DNA of 64,000 nucleotides from an uncultured Pelagibacteraceae bacterium. GTDB taxonomy: Bacteria; Pseudomonadota; Alphaproteobacteria; Pelagibacterales; Pelagibacteraceae. The stretch lies in the NCBI GenBank assembly GCA_902533075.1, contig CACAKN010000001.1:1-64000 (forward strand). The letters are read 5' to 3'. A model generated the notes under the pieces. It did not search any database, had not been told where the DNA came from, and saw only the letters and a program-made list of their open reading frames with translations. Both the position numbers and the translations under genes were made by a program. This document shows positions 9,562 through 18,664 of this stretch, one piece after another; position 1 is the stretch's first letter; each line of letters opens with the position of its first letter.

Positions 9562-9858
9562 ATGGAATTAAAAAATAAAATTATTGAAGAAATTAGAAAA
9601 ATTTATGACCCAGAAATTCCGGTTAATATCTATGAACTGGGACTTATATATGATATAAAAGTTGAAGGTAATAAAGCTAAAATTGAAATGACTCTAACAT
9701 CACCAAATTGTCCTGTAGCGGAAAGTTTACCTAAAGATGTGAAAGATGGTGCAATGCAAGTAGAAGGAATAGAAGATGTAGACTTAGAATTAGTTTGGGA
9801 TCCTCCTTGGAATAAAGATATGATGTCTGATGCTGCTAAACTGGAGTTAAATTTATAA
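9562..9858 (+). CDS. sufT: SUF-associated MIP18/DUF59 protein (SufT-like)
   Basis: This 98-residue single-domain MIP18/DUF59 protein carries the family signature DPEIPVNIYELGLIYDI at residues 15-31 and the cysteine segment TSPNCPVAESLP. In SUF operons such proteins (SufT) assist Fe-S cluster maturation or delivery, although the biochemical step is not settled. Its stop overlaps the sufA start by one base (TAATG). Position and domain together make the call fairly safe; the gene symbol is by analogy. Confidence 0.88.
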   Translation: MELKNKIIEEIRKIYDPEIPVNIYELGLIYDIKVEGNKAKIEMTLTSPNCPVAESLPKDVKDGAMQVEGIEDVDLELVWDPPWNKDMMSDAAKLELNL

Positions 9859-10190
9859 TGAACCCAATAATTAAGTTAAGTGATAATGCTGCATCAAGAA
9901 TTAAACAAATAATGTCTAACGCTGAAAAAAATGCGATAGGTGTAAGGGTTTCTGTTAAATCGGGTGGTTGTGCAGGCATGTCTTACGTAATGGAATACTC
10001 AAAAGAGGTAAATCCTAATGATGAGTTGATCGAAGATAAAGGAGTAAAAGTTTATATTGATTCGGCAGCAGTTATGTATCTTTTAGGTACTGAGATGGAT
10101 TATAAAAAAGAGGATTTTTCATCATCATTTGTTTTCAATAATCCCAATGAAACAGAGCGTTGTGGATGCGGAGAGTCTTTTAAAGTATAA
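9858..10190 (+). CDS. sufA: A-type Fe-S carrier SufA/IscA
   Basis: This A-type carrier of the HesB/IscA/SufA family binds and passes on Fe-S clusters. The three invariant cysteines are C38 (SGGCAGMSY), C102 and C104 (ERCGCGESF). The length of 110 residues is typical, and it has the usual SSSFVFNNPN segment before the CGCG motif. It is the last gene of the iscR-sufBCDSUTA operon. About 50 bases of non-coding sequence follow before a small basic ORF. Confidence 0.94.
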   Translation: MNPIIKLSDNAASRIKQIMSNAEKNAIGVRVSVKSGGCAGMSYVMEYSKEVNPNDELIEDKGVKVYIDSAAVMYLLGTEMDYKKEDFSSSFVFNNPNETERCGCGESFKV

Positions 10191-10246
10191 TCCCACTTTG
10201 AACATACCAGAGTTGCAATAAACGCATAGATTGTTAATATCAAGCT

Positions 10247-10417
10247 ATGAACATTTTTGAAATCAGAAATTTGCAAAACAGTGAGAACAGAAAAGAGAAA
10301 AGAAAAAATTTTCTAAGATCTCTTATAAAGTCTGTTGATACTGGAGCAAATGGAACACTTAATTACATTGTTAAAAAAGGTTCTGGCAAAAATAAAATTG
10401 CTAAAACCAGACAATAA
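10247..10417 (+). CDS. Small basic protein, 56 residues
   Basis: This ORF lies between sufA and the convergent glnA and ends three bases before the glnA stop. The predicted product begins MNIFEIRNLQNSENRKEKRK and ends GSGKNKIAKTRQ. It is strongly basic with no membrane segment or cysteine. The central part (FLRSLIKSVDTGANGTLNYIV) looks like a folded amphipathic core, which argues for a real gene. I do not recognise the family. No good Shine-Dalgarno sequence is visible, so the start is uncertain. Confidence 0.45.
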   Translation: MNIFEIRNLQNSENRKEKRKNFLRSLIKSVDTGANGTLNYIVKKGSGKNKIAKTRQ

Positions 10418-10420
10418 AAA

Positions 10421-11827
10421 TTAACAACTGTAATACATCTCAAACTCTATAGGATGAGGTGTGTGCTCAAAATTGTGTATTTCTTCAAACTTCAATGCAA
10501 TATAAGCATCTATTTGGTCATCAGTAAATACATTACCTTGTTTTAAGAAATCTCTATCTTTATCAAGACTTTCCATAGCTTCTCTTAAAGATCCACAAAC
10601 AGTTGGAATTTTCTTAACTTCATCTTCTGATAAAGCATAAAGATCTTTATCAAATGATTTACCTGGATCAATTTTATTCTTAATTCCATCTAAACCAGCC
10701 ATTAACATCGCAGAGAAAGTTAAATATGGATTACCAGCAGCATCACCAAATCTAATTTCACATCTAGCTGCTTTTTTGCTTAAAGTGATAGGAATTCTAC
10801 AAGACGCTGACCTGTTTCTAGCTGAATAAGCTAATAAAACTGGAGCTTCAAATCCTGGAATTAGTCTTTTGTAACTATTCGTCGTAGCATTTGAAAAAGC
10901 ATTAATTGCTTTTGCGTGTTTTAAAATTCCTCCTATATAGTGTAGAGCTGTATCGGATAAGCCCGCATATTTATCACCAGAAAATAATGCAGTATTACCT
11001 TTCCAAATTGATTGGTGAACGTGCATACCTGAACCATTGTCACCTTTAACAGGTTTAGGCATAAATGTAGCTGTCTTACCAAATGAGTTAGAAACCATGT
11101 GAACAGCATATTTATAAAGCTGTAAGTTATCTGCTTGATCCACAAGAGTTCCAAAATACATTCCAAGTTCGTGCTGACTAGGTGCAACTTCATGGTGGTG
11201 TTTTTCAACTTTAATTCCCATTTCTTTCATAGCTTTTAGATATTCACTTCTCATATCTTGTTCACTATCAACAGGCGGAACTGGAAAATAACCACCTTTA
11301 ATTCCTGGTCTGTGACCCATGTTACCGTTTTCATATTCTCTTCCTGAATTGTAAGGGCCTTCCTTACTATCTATTTTGAATCCAGTTTCATTCATGTCAT
11401 TTTTAAATCTTACATCATCAAAAACAAAAAATTCAGCTTCAGGACCAAAAAATGCTTTATCTCCAATTCCTGAACTTTTTAAGTAGGCCTCAGCTTTTTT
11501 AGCTGTTCCTCTAGGATCTCTTTCATAAGGATCCTTTTTGATTGCATCTAAAACATCGCAAAAAAGATTTAGCGTATTATGAGATGTGAATGGATCTGCA
11601 ATCGCTCTCGAATTATCTGGCTTAAGGATCATGTCAGACTCATTAATAGCTTTCCAGCCAGCTATAGAAGAACCGTCAAAAAAAATTCCCTCATTCAACA
11701 TATCTTCATCCACCATTTTGGCATCCATTGTTACATGTTGAAGTTTTCCTCTAGGATCGGTAAATCTTAAATCTACGTATTCAATATCTTTATCTTTTAT
11801 AAATTTTAAAATATCCTTAGTACTCAT
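10421..11827 (-). CDS. glnA: Glutamine synthetase type I
   Basis: GlnA makes glutamine from glutamate, ammonia and ATP. The 468-residue length is that of the dodecameric GSI-beta class. The beta-Grasp IFFDGSSIAGW, the metal-binding FGPEAEFFVFD, the KHHHEVAPSQHE and GSGMHVHQS motifs and the NRSASCRIP substrate loop are all present. Tyr397, the residue adenylylated by GlnE in enterics, is present in KDLYALSEDE. A strong GGAG-type ribosome site lies just upstream. No PII gene (glnB) is adjacent, unlike the glnB-glnA pair of many alphaproteobacteria. Confidence 0.97.
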   Translation of the reverse strand: MSTKDILKFIKDKDIEYVDLRFTDPRGKLQHVTMDAKMVDEDMLNEGIFFDGSSIAGWKAINESDMILKPDNSRAIADPFTSHNTLNLFCDVLDAIKKDPYERDPRGTAKKAEAYLKSSGIGDKAFFGPEAEFFVFDDVRFKNDMNETGFKIDSKEGPYNSGREYENGNMGHRPGIKGGYFPVPPVDSEQDMRSEYLKAMKEMGIKVEKHHHEVAPSQHELGMYFGTLVDQADNLQLYKYAVHMVSNSFGKTATFMPKPVKGDNGSGMHVHQSIWKGNTALFSGDKYAGLSDTALHYIGGILKHAKAINAFSNATTNSYKRLIPGFEAPVLLAYSARNRSASCRIPITLSKKAARCEIRFGDAAGNPYLTFSAMLMAGLDGIKNKIDPGKSFDKDLYALSEDEVKKIPTVCGSLREAMESLDKDRDFLKQGNVFTDDQIDAYIALKFEEIHNFEHTPHPIEFEMYYSC

Positions 11828-11892
11828 TTTCTCTCCTTTACAATACTGGCCGTTGTATTACCAAAAAAAGACTGATAAATAATGCTCTTTAA

Positions 11893-11935
11893 ATTAATAA
11901 CACCTATGCATTTTTTACATAAGTGTATTATTAAT
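11893..11935. promoter_or_regulatory. Long inverted repeat in the glnA/ybaK divergent region
   Basis: ATTAATAACACCTATG (11893-11908) and CATAAGTGTATTATTAAT (11918-11935) are imperfect inverted repeats around a 9-base centre in the gap between divergent glnA and the YbaK-like gene. The arrangement could be an operator for a dimeric regulator or a hairpin in the glnA leader. No sigma-54 (GG-N10-GC) element and no NtrC consensus was recognised. The role is inferred from position only. Confidence 0.45.
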
Positions 11936-11968
11936 CGTTTAAAATAACTAACAATTAAAAGTTGAATA

Positions 11969-12448
11969 ATGAGTTTATTAGACAATGTGGCAGTAAAAAG
12001 AGTGGAAAAATCATTAACAGAATTTGATGATAATTTAAAAATCATAGTTCTAGATAATACTGCCAGAACCGCCTTAGATGCAGCTTCATCTTTAGGTTGT
12101 GAAGTTGGGGCAATAGTTAAAAGCTTACTTTTAAAAACAGAAAATTCTTTTGCCTTATTTTTAGTTGCAGGAGATAAAAAAGCGTCTCTAAATAAAATAA
12201 AAAAACTTCTCAAGATTAAAGATGCGTCAATGGCATCTGCAGATGAGGTTAAAAATGTGACAGGCTTTAGTATTGGAGGTGTTTCTCCAATTGGTCATAT
12301 AAAAAAAATTGATATTTTTATAGATGAGTCCTTAAAAAGATTTACTTCCCTTTTTGCAGCTGCTGGACATCCTAATTGTATATTTGAAATAGATTTCAAT
12401 AATTTACAAAAAATTACAAAAGGCTCAATTAAAGAAATTTCAGAATGA
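11969..12448 (+). CDS. YbaK/ProX-type aminoacyl-tRNA deacylase
   Basis: This 159-residue single-domain protein is of the YbaK/EbsC family, which hydrolyses mischarged aminoacyl-tRNAs (for example Cys-tRNA-Pro or Ala-tRNA-Pro). Typical segments are the VKSLLLKTENSFALFLVAGDKK strand-turn region holding the conserved Lys (given in part: VKSLLLK), GFSIGGVSPIGH and the AAGHPNCIFEID end. It is a free-standing editing domain; the exact specificity cannot be told from sequence. The stop overlaps the following transporter start by four bases, so the two are probably co-translated. Confidence 0.88.
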   Translation: MSLLDNVAVKRVEKSLTEFDDNLKIIVLDNTARTALDAASSLGCEVGAIVKSLLLKTENSFALFLVAGDKKASLNKIKKLLKIKDASMASADEVKNVTGFSIGGVSPIGHIKKIDIFIDESLKRFTSLFAAAGHPNCIFEIDFNNLQKITKGSIKEISE

Positions 12449-13320
12449 GACAACCAAAATTATTAGATTATTTGTTGTTAACTTTACTTGCATTAATTTG
12501 GGCCTCTGCATTTTTTAATATCAAAATAGCCACATATTCTTTTGGACCTGTTACTATTGCTTTTTTAAGAGTTTTTTTTGGAGCAATACCTGTTTTATTA
12601 ATTTGTTATTTAAAAGATATTAAAATTGAAGCATTTTCAAAGGACTGGCATTGGTTTGCAATGATAGGTTTTATAAATTTGGTAGCACCATTTTTTTTAA
12701 TTGCATATGGAATAAAATCTGTTCAGAGTAATTTAGCTGCAATTCTTATGTCAACAACACCTTTAAGCTCTACAATTTTAGGTCATTTTTATACAAAAAA
12801 TGAAAAGTTTAATTTCATAAAAACTTTTGGAATTTTAATTGGTTTTTCAGGTATACTTTATCTCTTTTCAGACAATTTACTTATTGACGAAAATAATTTT
12901 GTTTCAGCATTGTTAATTCTACTTGGATCAACATGTTATGTAATTGGAGGTGTTTTAACCTTAAAAATAAGCAAGAAAAAAAATGAAAATGTAACAGGCT
13001 CAATTTTGATTTGGGCTGTTATTATTTTAATTCCTCTTGTTAGTTTTATTGAACAACCTTGGAATATAACTCCTAGATTAGACTCAACAATTTCAGTAAT
13101 ATATTTAGGCTTTGTATCTACTGGAATTGCTTGGTTATTAAGATTTAGAATTCTGGTAAACAATGGGTTGATATTTCAATCTCAAGTTTCTTATTTGATA
13201 CCAATTTTTGGCATAATTTTGAGTTACATATTTTTAAAAGAAATAATAACAATTAAAGTAATAGTTTCCTTATTTGCTGTTTGTGTCGGTATTTATTTTG
13301 TAAGAAAAGCACAAAATTAG
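12445..13320 (+). CDS. EamA/DMT-family membrane transporter
   Basis: This 291-residue integral membrane protein has about ten hydrophobic helices arranged as two EamA repeats, the first beginning LLLTLLALIWASAFFNIKIA. It contains the family's typical AFLRVFFGAIP and YGIKSVQSNLAAIL segments. DMT proteins export or import metabolites such as amino acids, and the substrate here is unknown. The four-base overlap with the upstream YbaK-like gene suggests one transcription unit. Confidence 0.88.
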   Translation: MRQPKLLDYLLLTLLALIWASAFFNIKIATYSFGPVTIAFLRVFFGAIPVLLICYLKDIKIEAFSKDWHWFAMIGFINLVAPFFLIAYGIKSVQSNLAAILMSTTPLSSTILGHFYTKNEKFNFIKTFGILIGFSGILYLFSDNLLIDENNFVSALLILLGSTCYVIGGVLTLKISKKKNENVTGSILIWAVIILIPLVSFIEQPWNITPRLDSTISVIYLGFVSTGIAWLLRFRILVNNGLIFQSQVSYLIPIFGIILSYIFLKEIITIKVIVSLFAVCVGIYFVRKAQN

Positions 13321-13379
13321 CTTAGTAATTGAACATTATTCAAGTTTGCATTTAATACTTTTTTGAATATATTTAATTC

Positions 13380-13559
13380 ATGAGATTTATTAAAGGTACT
13401 ATAGATTTAATATTAAGTCTTGTTATCTCAACATTAATCATCTACTCAATTAATTTTATAGCTGGATTTGCAGGCGCTAATTATACATTTTCTAATGGTG
13501 AGATTTTTATTATTTGGATATTAATGGCAATTTTAGTCAATAATTGTTTTAATAAATAA
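13380..13559 (+). CDS. Small membrane protein, 59 residues
   Basis: ATG at 13380 to TAA at 13557-13559 encodes a 59-residue protein with two likely membrane helices, around residues 8-32 (DLILSLVISTLIIYSINFIA) and 41-56 (EIFIIWILMAILVNN). It is six bases upstream of the next small gene. Composition and hydrophobic pattern look like a genuine inner-membrane peptide. I do not recognise a family. Confidence 0.5.
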   Translation: MRFIKGTIDLILSLVISTLIIYSINFIAGFAGANYTFSNGEIFIIWILMAILVNNCFNK

Positions 13560-13565
13560 GTTTAA

Positions 13566-13853
13566 ATGAATAATTCTGTTAAAACTGACGACGTAATCTT
13601 TAATTTTTTCAAACAAATTTGTGATGAAAAAAATGATAAAAAATGTGTTGATCTAGGAAATAGTTGGATAGAAGCTATGGAAAATAATCTTAAAAATATG
13701 GAGGCAAATTTAGATGAAAAAGATAAAATTAAACATAAAGATGACATTCAAAATAATATAAATCACCTAAATAGTCTTAAAGGTAAAAATTCAACAGAGT
13801 GGCGTGAGTATGCTACTAAGTGTATGGTTGAAATAATGGACAATAAAGTATAA
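13566..13853 (+). CDS. Hypothetical soluble protein, 95 residues
   Basis: This small, highly charged, mostly helical protein has three cysteines (in KQICDEK, KKCVDLG and ATKCMVE), which could form a metal site or disulfides. It has no signal peptide or membrane helix. A long central region (about residues 38-75) is rich in Glu, Lys, Asp and Asn and may be a coiled coil. It lies between the 59-residue membrane protein and the TPP riboswitch, whose first bases begin within ten bases of its stop. I do not recognise a family. Confidence 0.6.
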   Translation: MNNSVKTDDVIFNFFKQICDEKNDKKCVDLGNSWIEAMENNLKNMEANLDEKDKIKHKDDIQNNINHLNSLKGKNSTEWREYATKCMVEIMDNKV

Positions 13854-13859
13854 AAAAAA

Positions 13860-13929
13860 ATAAAGGGGTGTCTTTATAGACTGAGATTAAACCCTATGAA
13901 CCTGTCCGGTAATTCAGAAAGGGATACCA
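13860..13929 (+). promoter_or_regulatory. TPP riboswitch
   Basis: The region contains the conserved TPP aptamer blocks in order: GGGGTGTC, a short P3 stem (GTCT/AGAC), CTGAGA followed by ACCC, TGAACCTG, then CCGGTAATTCAG and AGGGATACC. The P2, P3, P4 and P5 pairings can all be drawn, and the P3 arm is minimal. The 3' strand of P4 contains AAAGGG (13918-13923), six bases before the ATG at 13930, so it doubles as the ribosome-binding site. Ligand binding should therefore block translation of the downstream symporter. No terminator hairpin with a T-run is present, which also favours translational control. Confidence 0.93.
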
Positions 13930-15372
13930 ATGGATAAAGTATACCTTATAAGCCAATCTACATCACTATCATTAATAATAATCATAAGTTTAGTATTTAC
14001 ATTATTAGGAATTTATCACTCTAAAAAGTATCAAGGGCTTAGTAACTATTTAACAGCTAATAGAAACATAGGATTATTTTCTTTGACTGCAAGTTTGACA
14101 GCATCAGCGCTAGGTGCTTGGATTTTGTTTGGACCTGCCTCAGCTTCAACTTGGGGAGGTATTGGTGCAGTTATTGGATATTCTTTAGGAACAGCATTTC
14201 CAATGTTTTTTTTAATTTACTTGGGAAAAAAAATTAGAAAAGAGTTTCCTAAAGGGTCTTCTTTGATCGAATTTATGAGAAAAAAATTTGGGAAAAGTTT
14301 GTTTAAACTTATTCTTTTAATAACTGTTTTTTATATGTTTATTTTTTTATGCGCTGAAGTTACAGCAGTCGCTGTCTTAATAAATTATATATCAGGTACT
14401 GAACTTTGGATTACTGCTTTAATTGTACTTTTATCTACACTTGCATATACTTTATATGGTGGTTTAAAAGCTTCAATTTTCACAGACAATATTCAAATGA
14501 TTGTAATTTCAATTCTTTTATTGATTTCTTTAATATACATAAATTCTTTTACAGGATCTGATTTTTCTTATGAGTTTATAAAAGAAAAAAATCCTCATCT
14601 TTTAAGTTCATCTTATATACCAAGTTATACAGCTGGTTTAACTTTTTTTATTGCAGTTGCTGCTACAAACCTATTTCACCAAGGTAATTGGCAAAGAGTA
14701 TATGCAGCAAAAAATTTTAAAACTTTAAGAAAAAGCTTAATTATATCTTTCTTTATAATTATACCAGTGGTTTTTTATATGGGGTTTACTGGAATGGTTG
14801 CTTTTTCGATAGATCCAACTATTAGACCTGATCTAGGGTTTTTTACATTATTATTAAAAAAACAAACAGTGATGTTATCTTTGTTTGTTGTTGTGCTCGG
14901 CTTAGCGTTAACAATTTCTACAGTTGATACTTTAGTTAATGCAATATCAAGTTTAATCGTAATAGATGGTAAAGCAACTTTTAGTTTGAGTAAAAAAACA
15001 AATTATTTAAATTTTTCTAAATATATAATTTTATTTTTATCTTTAATTTGTTTAATTGTTGCGTCTAAAGGATTTGATATTTTATATTTATTTTTATTGG
15101 CTGACTTATTATGTTGTGCTTTTGTGTTAACTGTTTTTTATAGCTTTTATAACAAGAATATTAATGAAAAAACTGCGTATATTTCAATTATAGTAGGATT
15201 GATTGGAGGTTTTTTAATGTTCCCCACACCTGATTTTTCAAAAAGTTTACTAGTTGGAATTTTAATGCCCAAAGAACTTTTTGGACCTTTTGTAGCACAA
15301 TCATTATTATTTTTATCTTTTGTAGTTGCAACTTTTTTACCAATAGTAGTTTTAAAAGCTAAAAAGTTTTAA
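13930..15372 (+). CDS. thiV: Sodium:solute symporter, ThiV-type (HMP/thiamin precursor uptake)
   Basis: This 480-residue sodium:solute symporter family protein has about 13 membrane helices. SSSF-type segments include [20 protein letters not shown] near the N-terminus, the [16 protein letters not shown] region and [15 protein letters not shown]. It directly follows a TPP riboswitch. In cultured Pelagibacter a riboswitch-linked SSSF protein, ThiV, has been proposed to import the thiamin pyrimidine precursor HMP, which these cells cannot make. I assign the same role from family plus riboswitch; the substrate itself cannot be read from the sequence. Confidence 0.85.
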   Translation: MDKVYLISQSTSLSLIIIISLVFTLLGIYHSKKYQGLSNYLTANRNIGLFSLTASLTASALGAWILFGPASASTWGGIGAVIGYSLGTAFPMFFLIYLGKKIRKEFPKGSSLIEFMRKKFGKSLFKLILLITVFYMFIFLCAEVTAVAVLINYISGTELWITALIVLLSTLAYTLYGGLKASIFTDNIQMIVISILLLISLIYINSFTGSDFSYEFIKEKNPHLLSSSYIPSYTAGLTFFIAVAATNLFHQGNWQRVYAAKNFKTLRKSLIISFFIIIPVVFYMGFTGMVAFSIDPTIRPDLGFFTLLLKKQTVMLSLFVVVLGLALTISTVDTLVNAISSLIVIDGKATFSLSKKTNYLNFSKYIILFLSLICLIVASKGFDILYLFLLADLLCCAFVLTVFYSFYNKNINEKTAYISIIVGLIGGFLMFPTPDFSKSLLVGILMPKELFGPFVAQSLLFLSFVVATFLPIVVLKAKKF

Positions 15373-15419
15373 TATTACTCGATTGTATTAAAGGAATTAA
15401 TAGTTATATATCTGTCTCA

Positions 15420-16355
15420 ATGACGGACAATCAGATAATTATTAATAATCTCTCAAAGGTTTATGATAATGGCTTTAATGCATTAAAAGAAATTAATCTC
15501 AATGTTAAGGAAGGTGAAATTCTTGCAATGCTTGGCCCAAATGGTGCAGGCAAGACAACTTTAATTAGTATAATTTGTGGGATTGTTACCCCCTCATCTG
15601 GTGCCGTTACTGTTGATGGCTTTGATATAATTAAAGATTACCGTGAAACTAGATCTAGAATAGGAATGGTTCCTCAAGAGTTACATTTAGAGTCCTTTGA
15701 AACAGTTTTTGATACCGTATCATATTCCAGAGGTTTATATGGTAAATCCCCAAAACCAAAACATATAGAAAAAATATTAAAAGATTTAAGTTTGTGGGAT
15801 AAAAAAGACCAACGATTAAGACAACTGTCTGGTGGAATGAAAAGAAGAGTTTTAATTGCTAAAGCTTTATCTCATGAGCCAAAAATATTATTTTTAGACG
15901 AACCAACAGCAGGAGTAGATGTAGAATTAAGAAAAGAAATGTGGCATGTTGTGGAATCTTTAAGACGAACAGGAGTAACAATTATTTTGACAACTCATTA
16001 TATTGAGGAGGCAGAGGCGATAGCAGATAGAGTAGGAGTAATCAATCAAGGTGAAATAATACTTGTTGAAGAAAAAAAAGAATTATTAAAAAAGATGGGT
16101 CAAAAAACACTTATAATTGAATTACAAGAAAAAATTAATGAAATACCTAAATCACTAGAAAAATATAATTTAAAAGTTGGAGATAATAAAATGTTTTTGA
16201 ATTACACATATAGTCTTAGAGAAAAACAAACAGGTATCACAAATCTATTGCAAGATTTGAAAGATGCTGGATTAAAGTTAAGAGATTTAAAAACAGAACA
16301 AAGTAATCTTGAAAAAATATTTGTTAATTTAGTAAAGAAGAATAATGAAATTTAA
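15420..16355 (+). CDS. ABC-2 type exporter, ATP-binding subunit (YadG-like)
   Basis: This 311-residue ATPase has Walker [10 protein letters not shown] (about residues 38-46), signature LSGGMKRR, Walker [13 protein letters not shown] and H-loop [10 protein letters not shown]-terminal extension of about 90 residues resembles that of drug or polysaccharide ABC-2 exporters such as YadG. The stop overlaps the permease gene by 11 bases, so the two form a two-gene exporter. The exported substrate is not evident from the sequence or neighbours. Confidence 0.92.
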   Translation: MTDNQIIINNLSKVYDNGFNALKEINLNVKEGEILAMLGPNGAGKTTLISIICGIVTPSSGAVTVDGFDIIKDYRETRSRIGMVPQELHLESFETVFDTVSYSRGLYGKSPKPKHIEKILKDLSLWDKKDQRLRQLSGGMKRRVLIAKALSHEPKILFLDEPTAGVDVELRKEMWHVVESLRRTGVTIILTTHYIEEAEAIADRVGVINQGEIILVEEKKELLKKMGQKTLIIELQEKINEIPKSLEKYNLKVGDNKMFLNYTYSLREKQTGITNLLQDLKDAGLKLRDLKTEQSNLEKIFVNLVKKNNEI

Positions 16356-17112
16356 TTATTACGGTTTTAAAGCTATTTATTTTCATGAAATGAATAGGTT
16401 TTTAAGGACTGTAGGTCAGTCTCTTCTTTCGCCATTAATATCTACATCATTATATTTTGTTGTATTTGGGTCAGTGATTGGTGGCTATATAGAAAAAATT
16501 GATGGTGTAAGTTATGGCTCGTATATTGTGCCAGGTTTATTAATGTTAACCTTGCTTACACAATCAATAAGTAATACTTCTTTTGGGATATTCTTTCCAA
16601 AATTTAATGGAACTATTAACGAGATACTAGCAGCACCGATTTCAACACTTGAAATTGTTTTAGCCTTTGTTGGAGCTGGAGCAACTAAAACATTAATTGT
16701 TGGTGCTGTGATTTATTTAACTGCTACTTTATTTGCTGATGTAACTGTTGAATATCCAATCCTAATGATATTTTTGTTGGTATTAGTTTCTTTTACCTTT
16801 GCATTATTTGGTTTTTTGATTGGTTTTGTAAGTAAAAACTTTGAACAAATGTCTATCATTCCATCATTGGTAATTACACCAATGGTATTTTTAGGAGGTA
16901 GCTTATACAGCTTGGATATGTTACCACCATTTTGGCAAACTGTTTCTTATTTTAATCCAGTTGTTTATTTAATCGATGGCTTAAGATTTTCATTTTATGG
17001 AATATCAGATTTTAATATTTGGATAAGTGTAGGGTCCATGTTGTCGTTTTTAGTAATCTGTGTGATTTCTGTCTCAATATTATTGAAAAAAGGTTATAAT
17101 ATTAAATCTTAG
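16345..17112 (+). CDS. ABC-2 type exporter, permease (YadH-like)
   Basis: This 255-residue membrane protein has about six helices and the ABC-2 permease signature region [20 protein letters not shown], followed by [12 protein letters not shown]. This resembles YadH/NodJ-type permeases. It overlaps the ATPase gene and is convergent with aceA. No convincing intrinsic terminator was seen in the short gap after it. The substrate is unknown. Confidence 0.9.
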   Translation: MKFNYYGFKAIYFHEMNRFLRTVGQSLLSPLISTSLYFVVFGSVIGGYIEKIDGVSYGSYIVPGLLMLTLLTQSISNTSFGIFFPKFNGTINEILAAPISTLEIVLAFVGAGATKTLIVGAVIYLTATLFADVTVEYPILMIFLLVLVSFTFALFGFLIGFVSKNFEQMSIIPSLVITPMVFLGGSLYSLDMLPPFWQTVSYFNPVVYLIDGLRFSFYGISDFNIWISVGSMLSFLVICVISVSILLKKGYNIKS

Positions 17113-17165
17113 CTGACCCATTTTTTGGCCAGTTAAATTACTAATATACAAGAGGAATTGTTTTA

Positions 17166-18440
17166 TTAGAACTGTTCGGACTCAGTTGAGCCATCCATTG
17201 CTGTAGTTGAGCTCTTTCCACCACTTATCGTATTAGAAACAGCATCAAAATAGGAGGTACCTACTTCTCTTTGATGTTTGACGCTAGTATAACCATCTTT
17301 TTCACGCGCAAATTCTTGTTGTTGTATCTTTGAGTAAGCAGTCATTCCATCTTTTTTATATTTTTCTGCTAATTCAAAAATTGCAATATTTTGAGTATGG
17401 AATCCCGCTAAAGTAATAAATTGAAAGTTATAACCCATTTTACTTATTTCTGTTTGAAAAGAAGCAATTTCATCATCAGATAAATGTTTTTTCCAATTAA
17501 AAGAAGGAGAACAATTATAAGCTAAAAATTTACCTGGAAATTTTTCACGAATAGCATCTGCAAATTTTTTTGCTTCTTCTAAATTTGGCGTAGCTGTTTC
17601 ACACCAAATTAAATCTGAATAAGGTGCATATGCTAATCCTCTAGATATCGCTTGATCAATTCCTGCTTTTACATAATAGAAACCTTCTGGAGATCTTTCA
17701 CCTGTTAAAAATGGTTTATCATTATCATCATGATCATTTGTAATTAGTTTAGCTGCATTAGCATCAGTCCTTGCTAAAATGATTAAAGGCACATCAGCTA
17801 TGTCAGCAGCTAATCTCGCAGCTTTTAAATTTTTAATCATTGTTCCTGTTGGTACTAATACTTTACCACCCATATGACCACATTTTTTTTCACTTGCTAA
17901 TTGATCTTCAAAATGAACACCTGCAGCACCTGCCTTAATAAATTTCTTCACAAGTTCAAATACATTTAGAGGACCACCGAAGCCCGCCTCACCATCAGCA
18001 ATAATAGGTAACATATAATCAACTTTATTTTGGTTTTTCATATCACCATCTTTTATTTCCATGTGCTGAATTTGATCAGCTCTAATTAAAGCATTATTCA
18101 TCGATTCAACTAATTTTGGCGCACTGTCATATGGATATAATGATTGATCAGGATACATTTCACCGGCACTATTTGCATCAGCTGCAACCTGCCATCCACT
18201 TAAGTAAATTGCCTTTAAACCTGCTTTAGCATGTTGTACTGCATGGTTTCCTGAAAGAGCACCCAATGTGTTTATATAAGGTTCTGAATTTAATAAATTC
18301 CACAATTTAATTGATTGATGTTTGCACATTGAATACTCAATTTTTATAGAGCCTCTTAATCTTTCAACTTCTTTTGGGGTGTAATCTCTTTTTATTCCTG
18401 CAAATCTTTTTAAATCGTATGAGATATTTTCTGCACTCAT
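17166..18440 (-). CDS. aceA: Isocitrate lyase
   Basis: AceA cleaves isocitrate to glyoxylate and succinate, the first glyoxylate-shunt step. The catalytic motif KKCGH is at residues 185-189 with C187, preceded by [14 protein letters not shown] and the substrate segments YNCSPSFNW and ARTDAN are also present. The length of 424 residues fits the short bacterial form. A ribosome site (AGGAAC) lies eight bases before the ATG. It is downstream of a 53-residue ORF and divergent from an ScfR/RamB-like regulator, suggesting local control by carbon status. Confidence 0.97.
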   Translation of the reverse strand: MSAENISYDLKRFAGIKRDYTPKEVERLRGSIKIEYSMCKHQSIKLWNLLNSEPYINTLGALSGNHAVQHAKAGLKAIYLSGWQVAADANSAGEMYPDQSLYPYDSAPKLVESMNNALIRADQIQHMEIKDGDMKNQNKVDYMLPIIADGEAGFGGPLNVFELVKKFIKAGAAGVHFEDQLASEKKCGHMGGKVLVPTGTMIKNLKAARLAADIADVPLIILARTDANAAKLITNDHDDNDKPFLTGERSPEGFYYVKAGIDQAISRGLAYAPYSDLIWCETATPNLEEAKKFADAIREKFPGKFLAYNCSPSFNWKKHLSDDEIASFQTEISKMGYNFQFITLAGFHTQNIAIFELAEKYKKDGMTAYSKIQQQEFAREKDGYTSVKHQREVGTSYFDAVSNTISGGKSSTTAMDGSTESEQF

Positions 18441-18502
18441 TATCGGGTTCCTGTGCCGTTAAATATTTTAGTAAGAAATGAATTAAGTTGAACTATTAAG
18501 AA

Positions 18503-18664
18503 CTAGTTTGAGTCGTTTAGGGTCTCAACTAGATCTTGCATTCCACTTGAACCCCAATCACAATGATCATCCCTCATGTAGATTCCTCTAGTATTATGCC
18601 TAGCTAAATCCTCATGTTTTATGATTTGAGCTTCATTTTCGCTGTTTTTTAATTTATCGTTCAT
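18503..18664 (-). CDS. Small acidic protein upstream of aceA, 53 residues
   Basis: ATG at 18664 to TAG at 18503-18505 encodes a soluble 53-residue product beginning MNDKLKNSENEAQIIKHEDL. A His/Asp/Trp-rich middle contains YMRDDHCDWGSSGMQDL. Such a well-mixed composition, unusual for random AT-rich sequence, supports a real gene. It lies between the operator cluster and aceA, 62 bases upstream of the aceA start on the same strand, and would be co-transcribed with it. I do not recognise a family. It fills most of the 335-base gap between aceA and the regulator; the remaining gap to aceA shows nothing else. Confidence 0.55.
   Translation of the reverse strand: MNDKLKNSENEAQIIKHEDLARHNTRGIYMRDDHCDWGSSGMQDLVETLNDSN

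Noticed and set aside
11828-11968. Sigma-54 promoter for glnA
   Set aside because: No GG-N10-GC element with TTGC-type -12 region was found on the minus strand.
17113-17165. Intrinsic terminator between the ABC permease and aceA
   Set aside because: AGCTGACC and GGCCAGTT can pair only with mismatches, and no T-run follows.
18441-18502. Possible glycine riboswitch upstream of aceA
   Set aside because: Glycine riboswitches control other carbon genes in SAR11, but none of the conserved glycine aptamer blocks is visible here; the upstream region is a small ORF plus operators.
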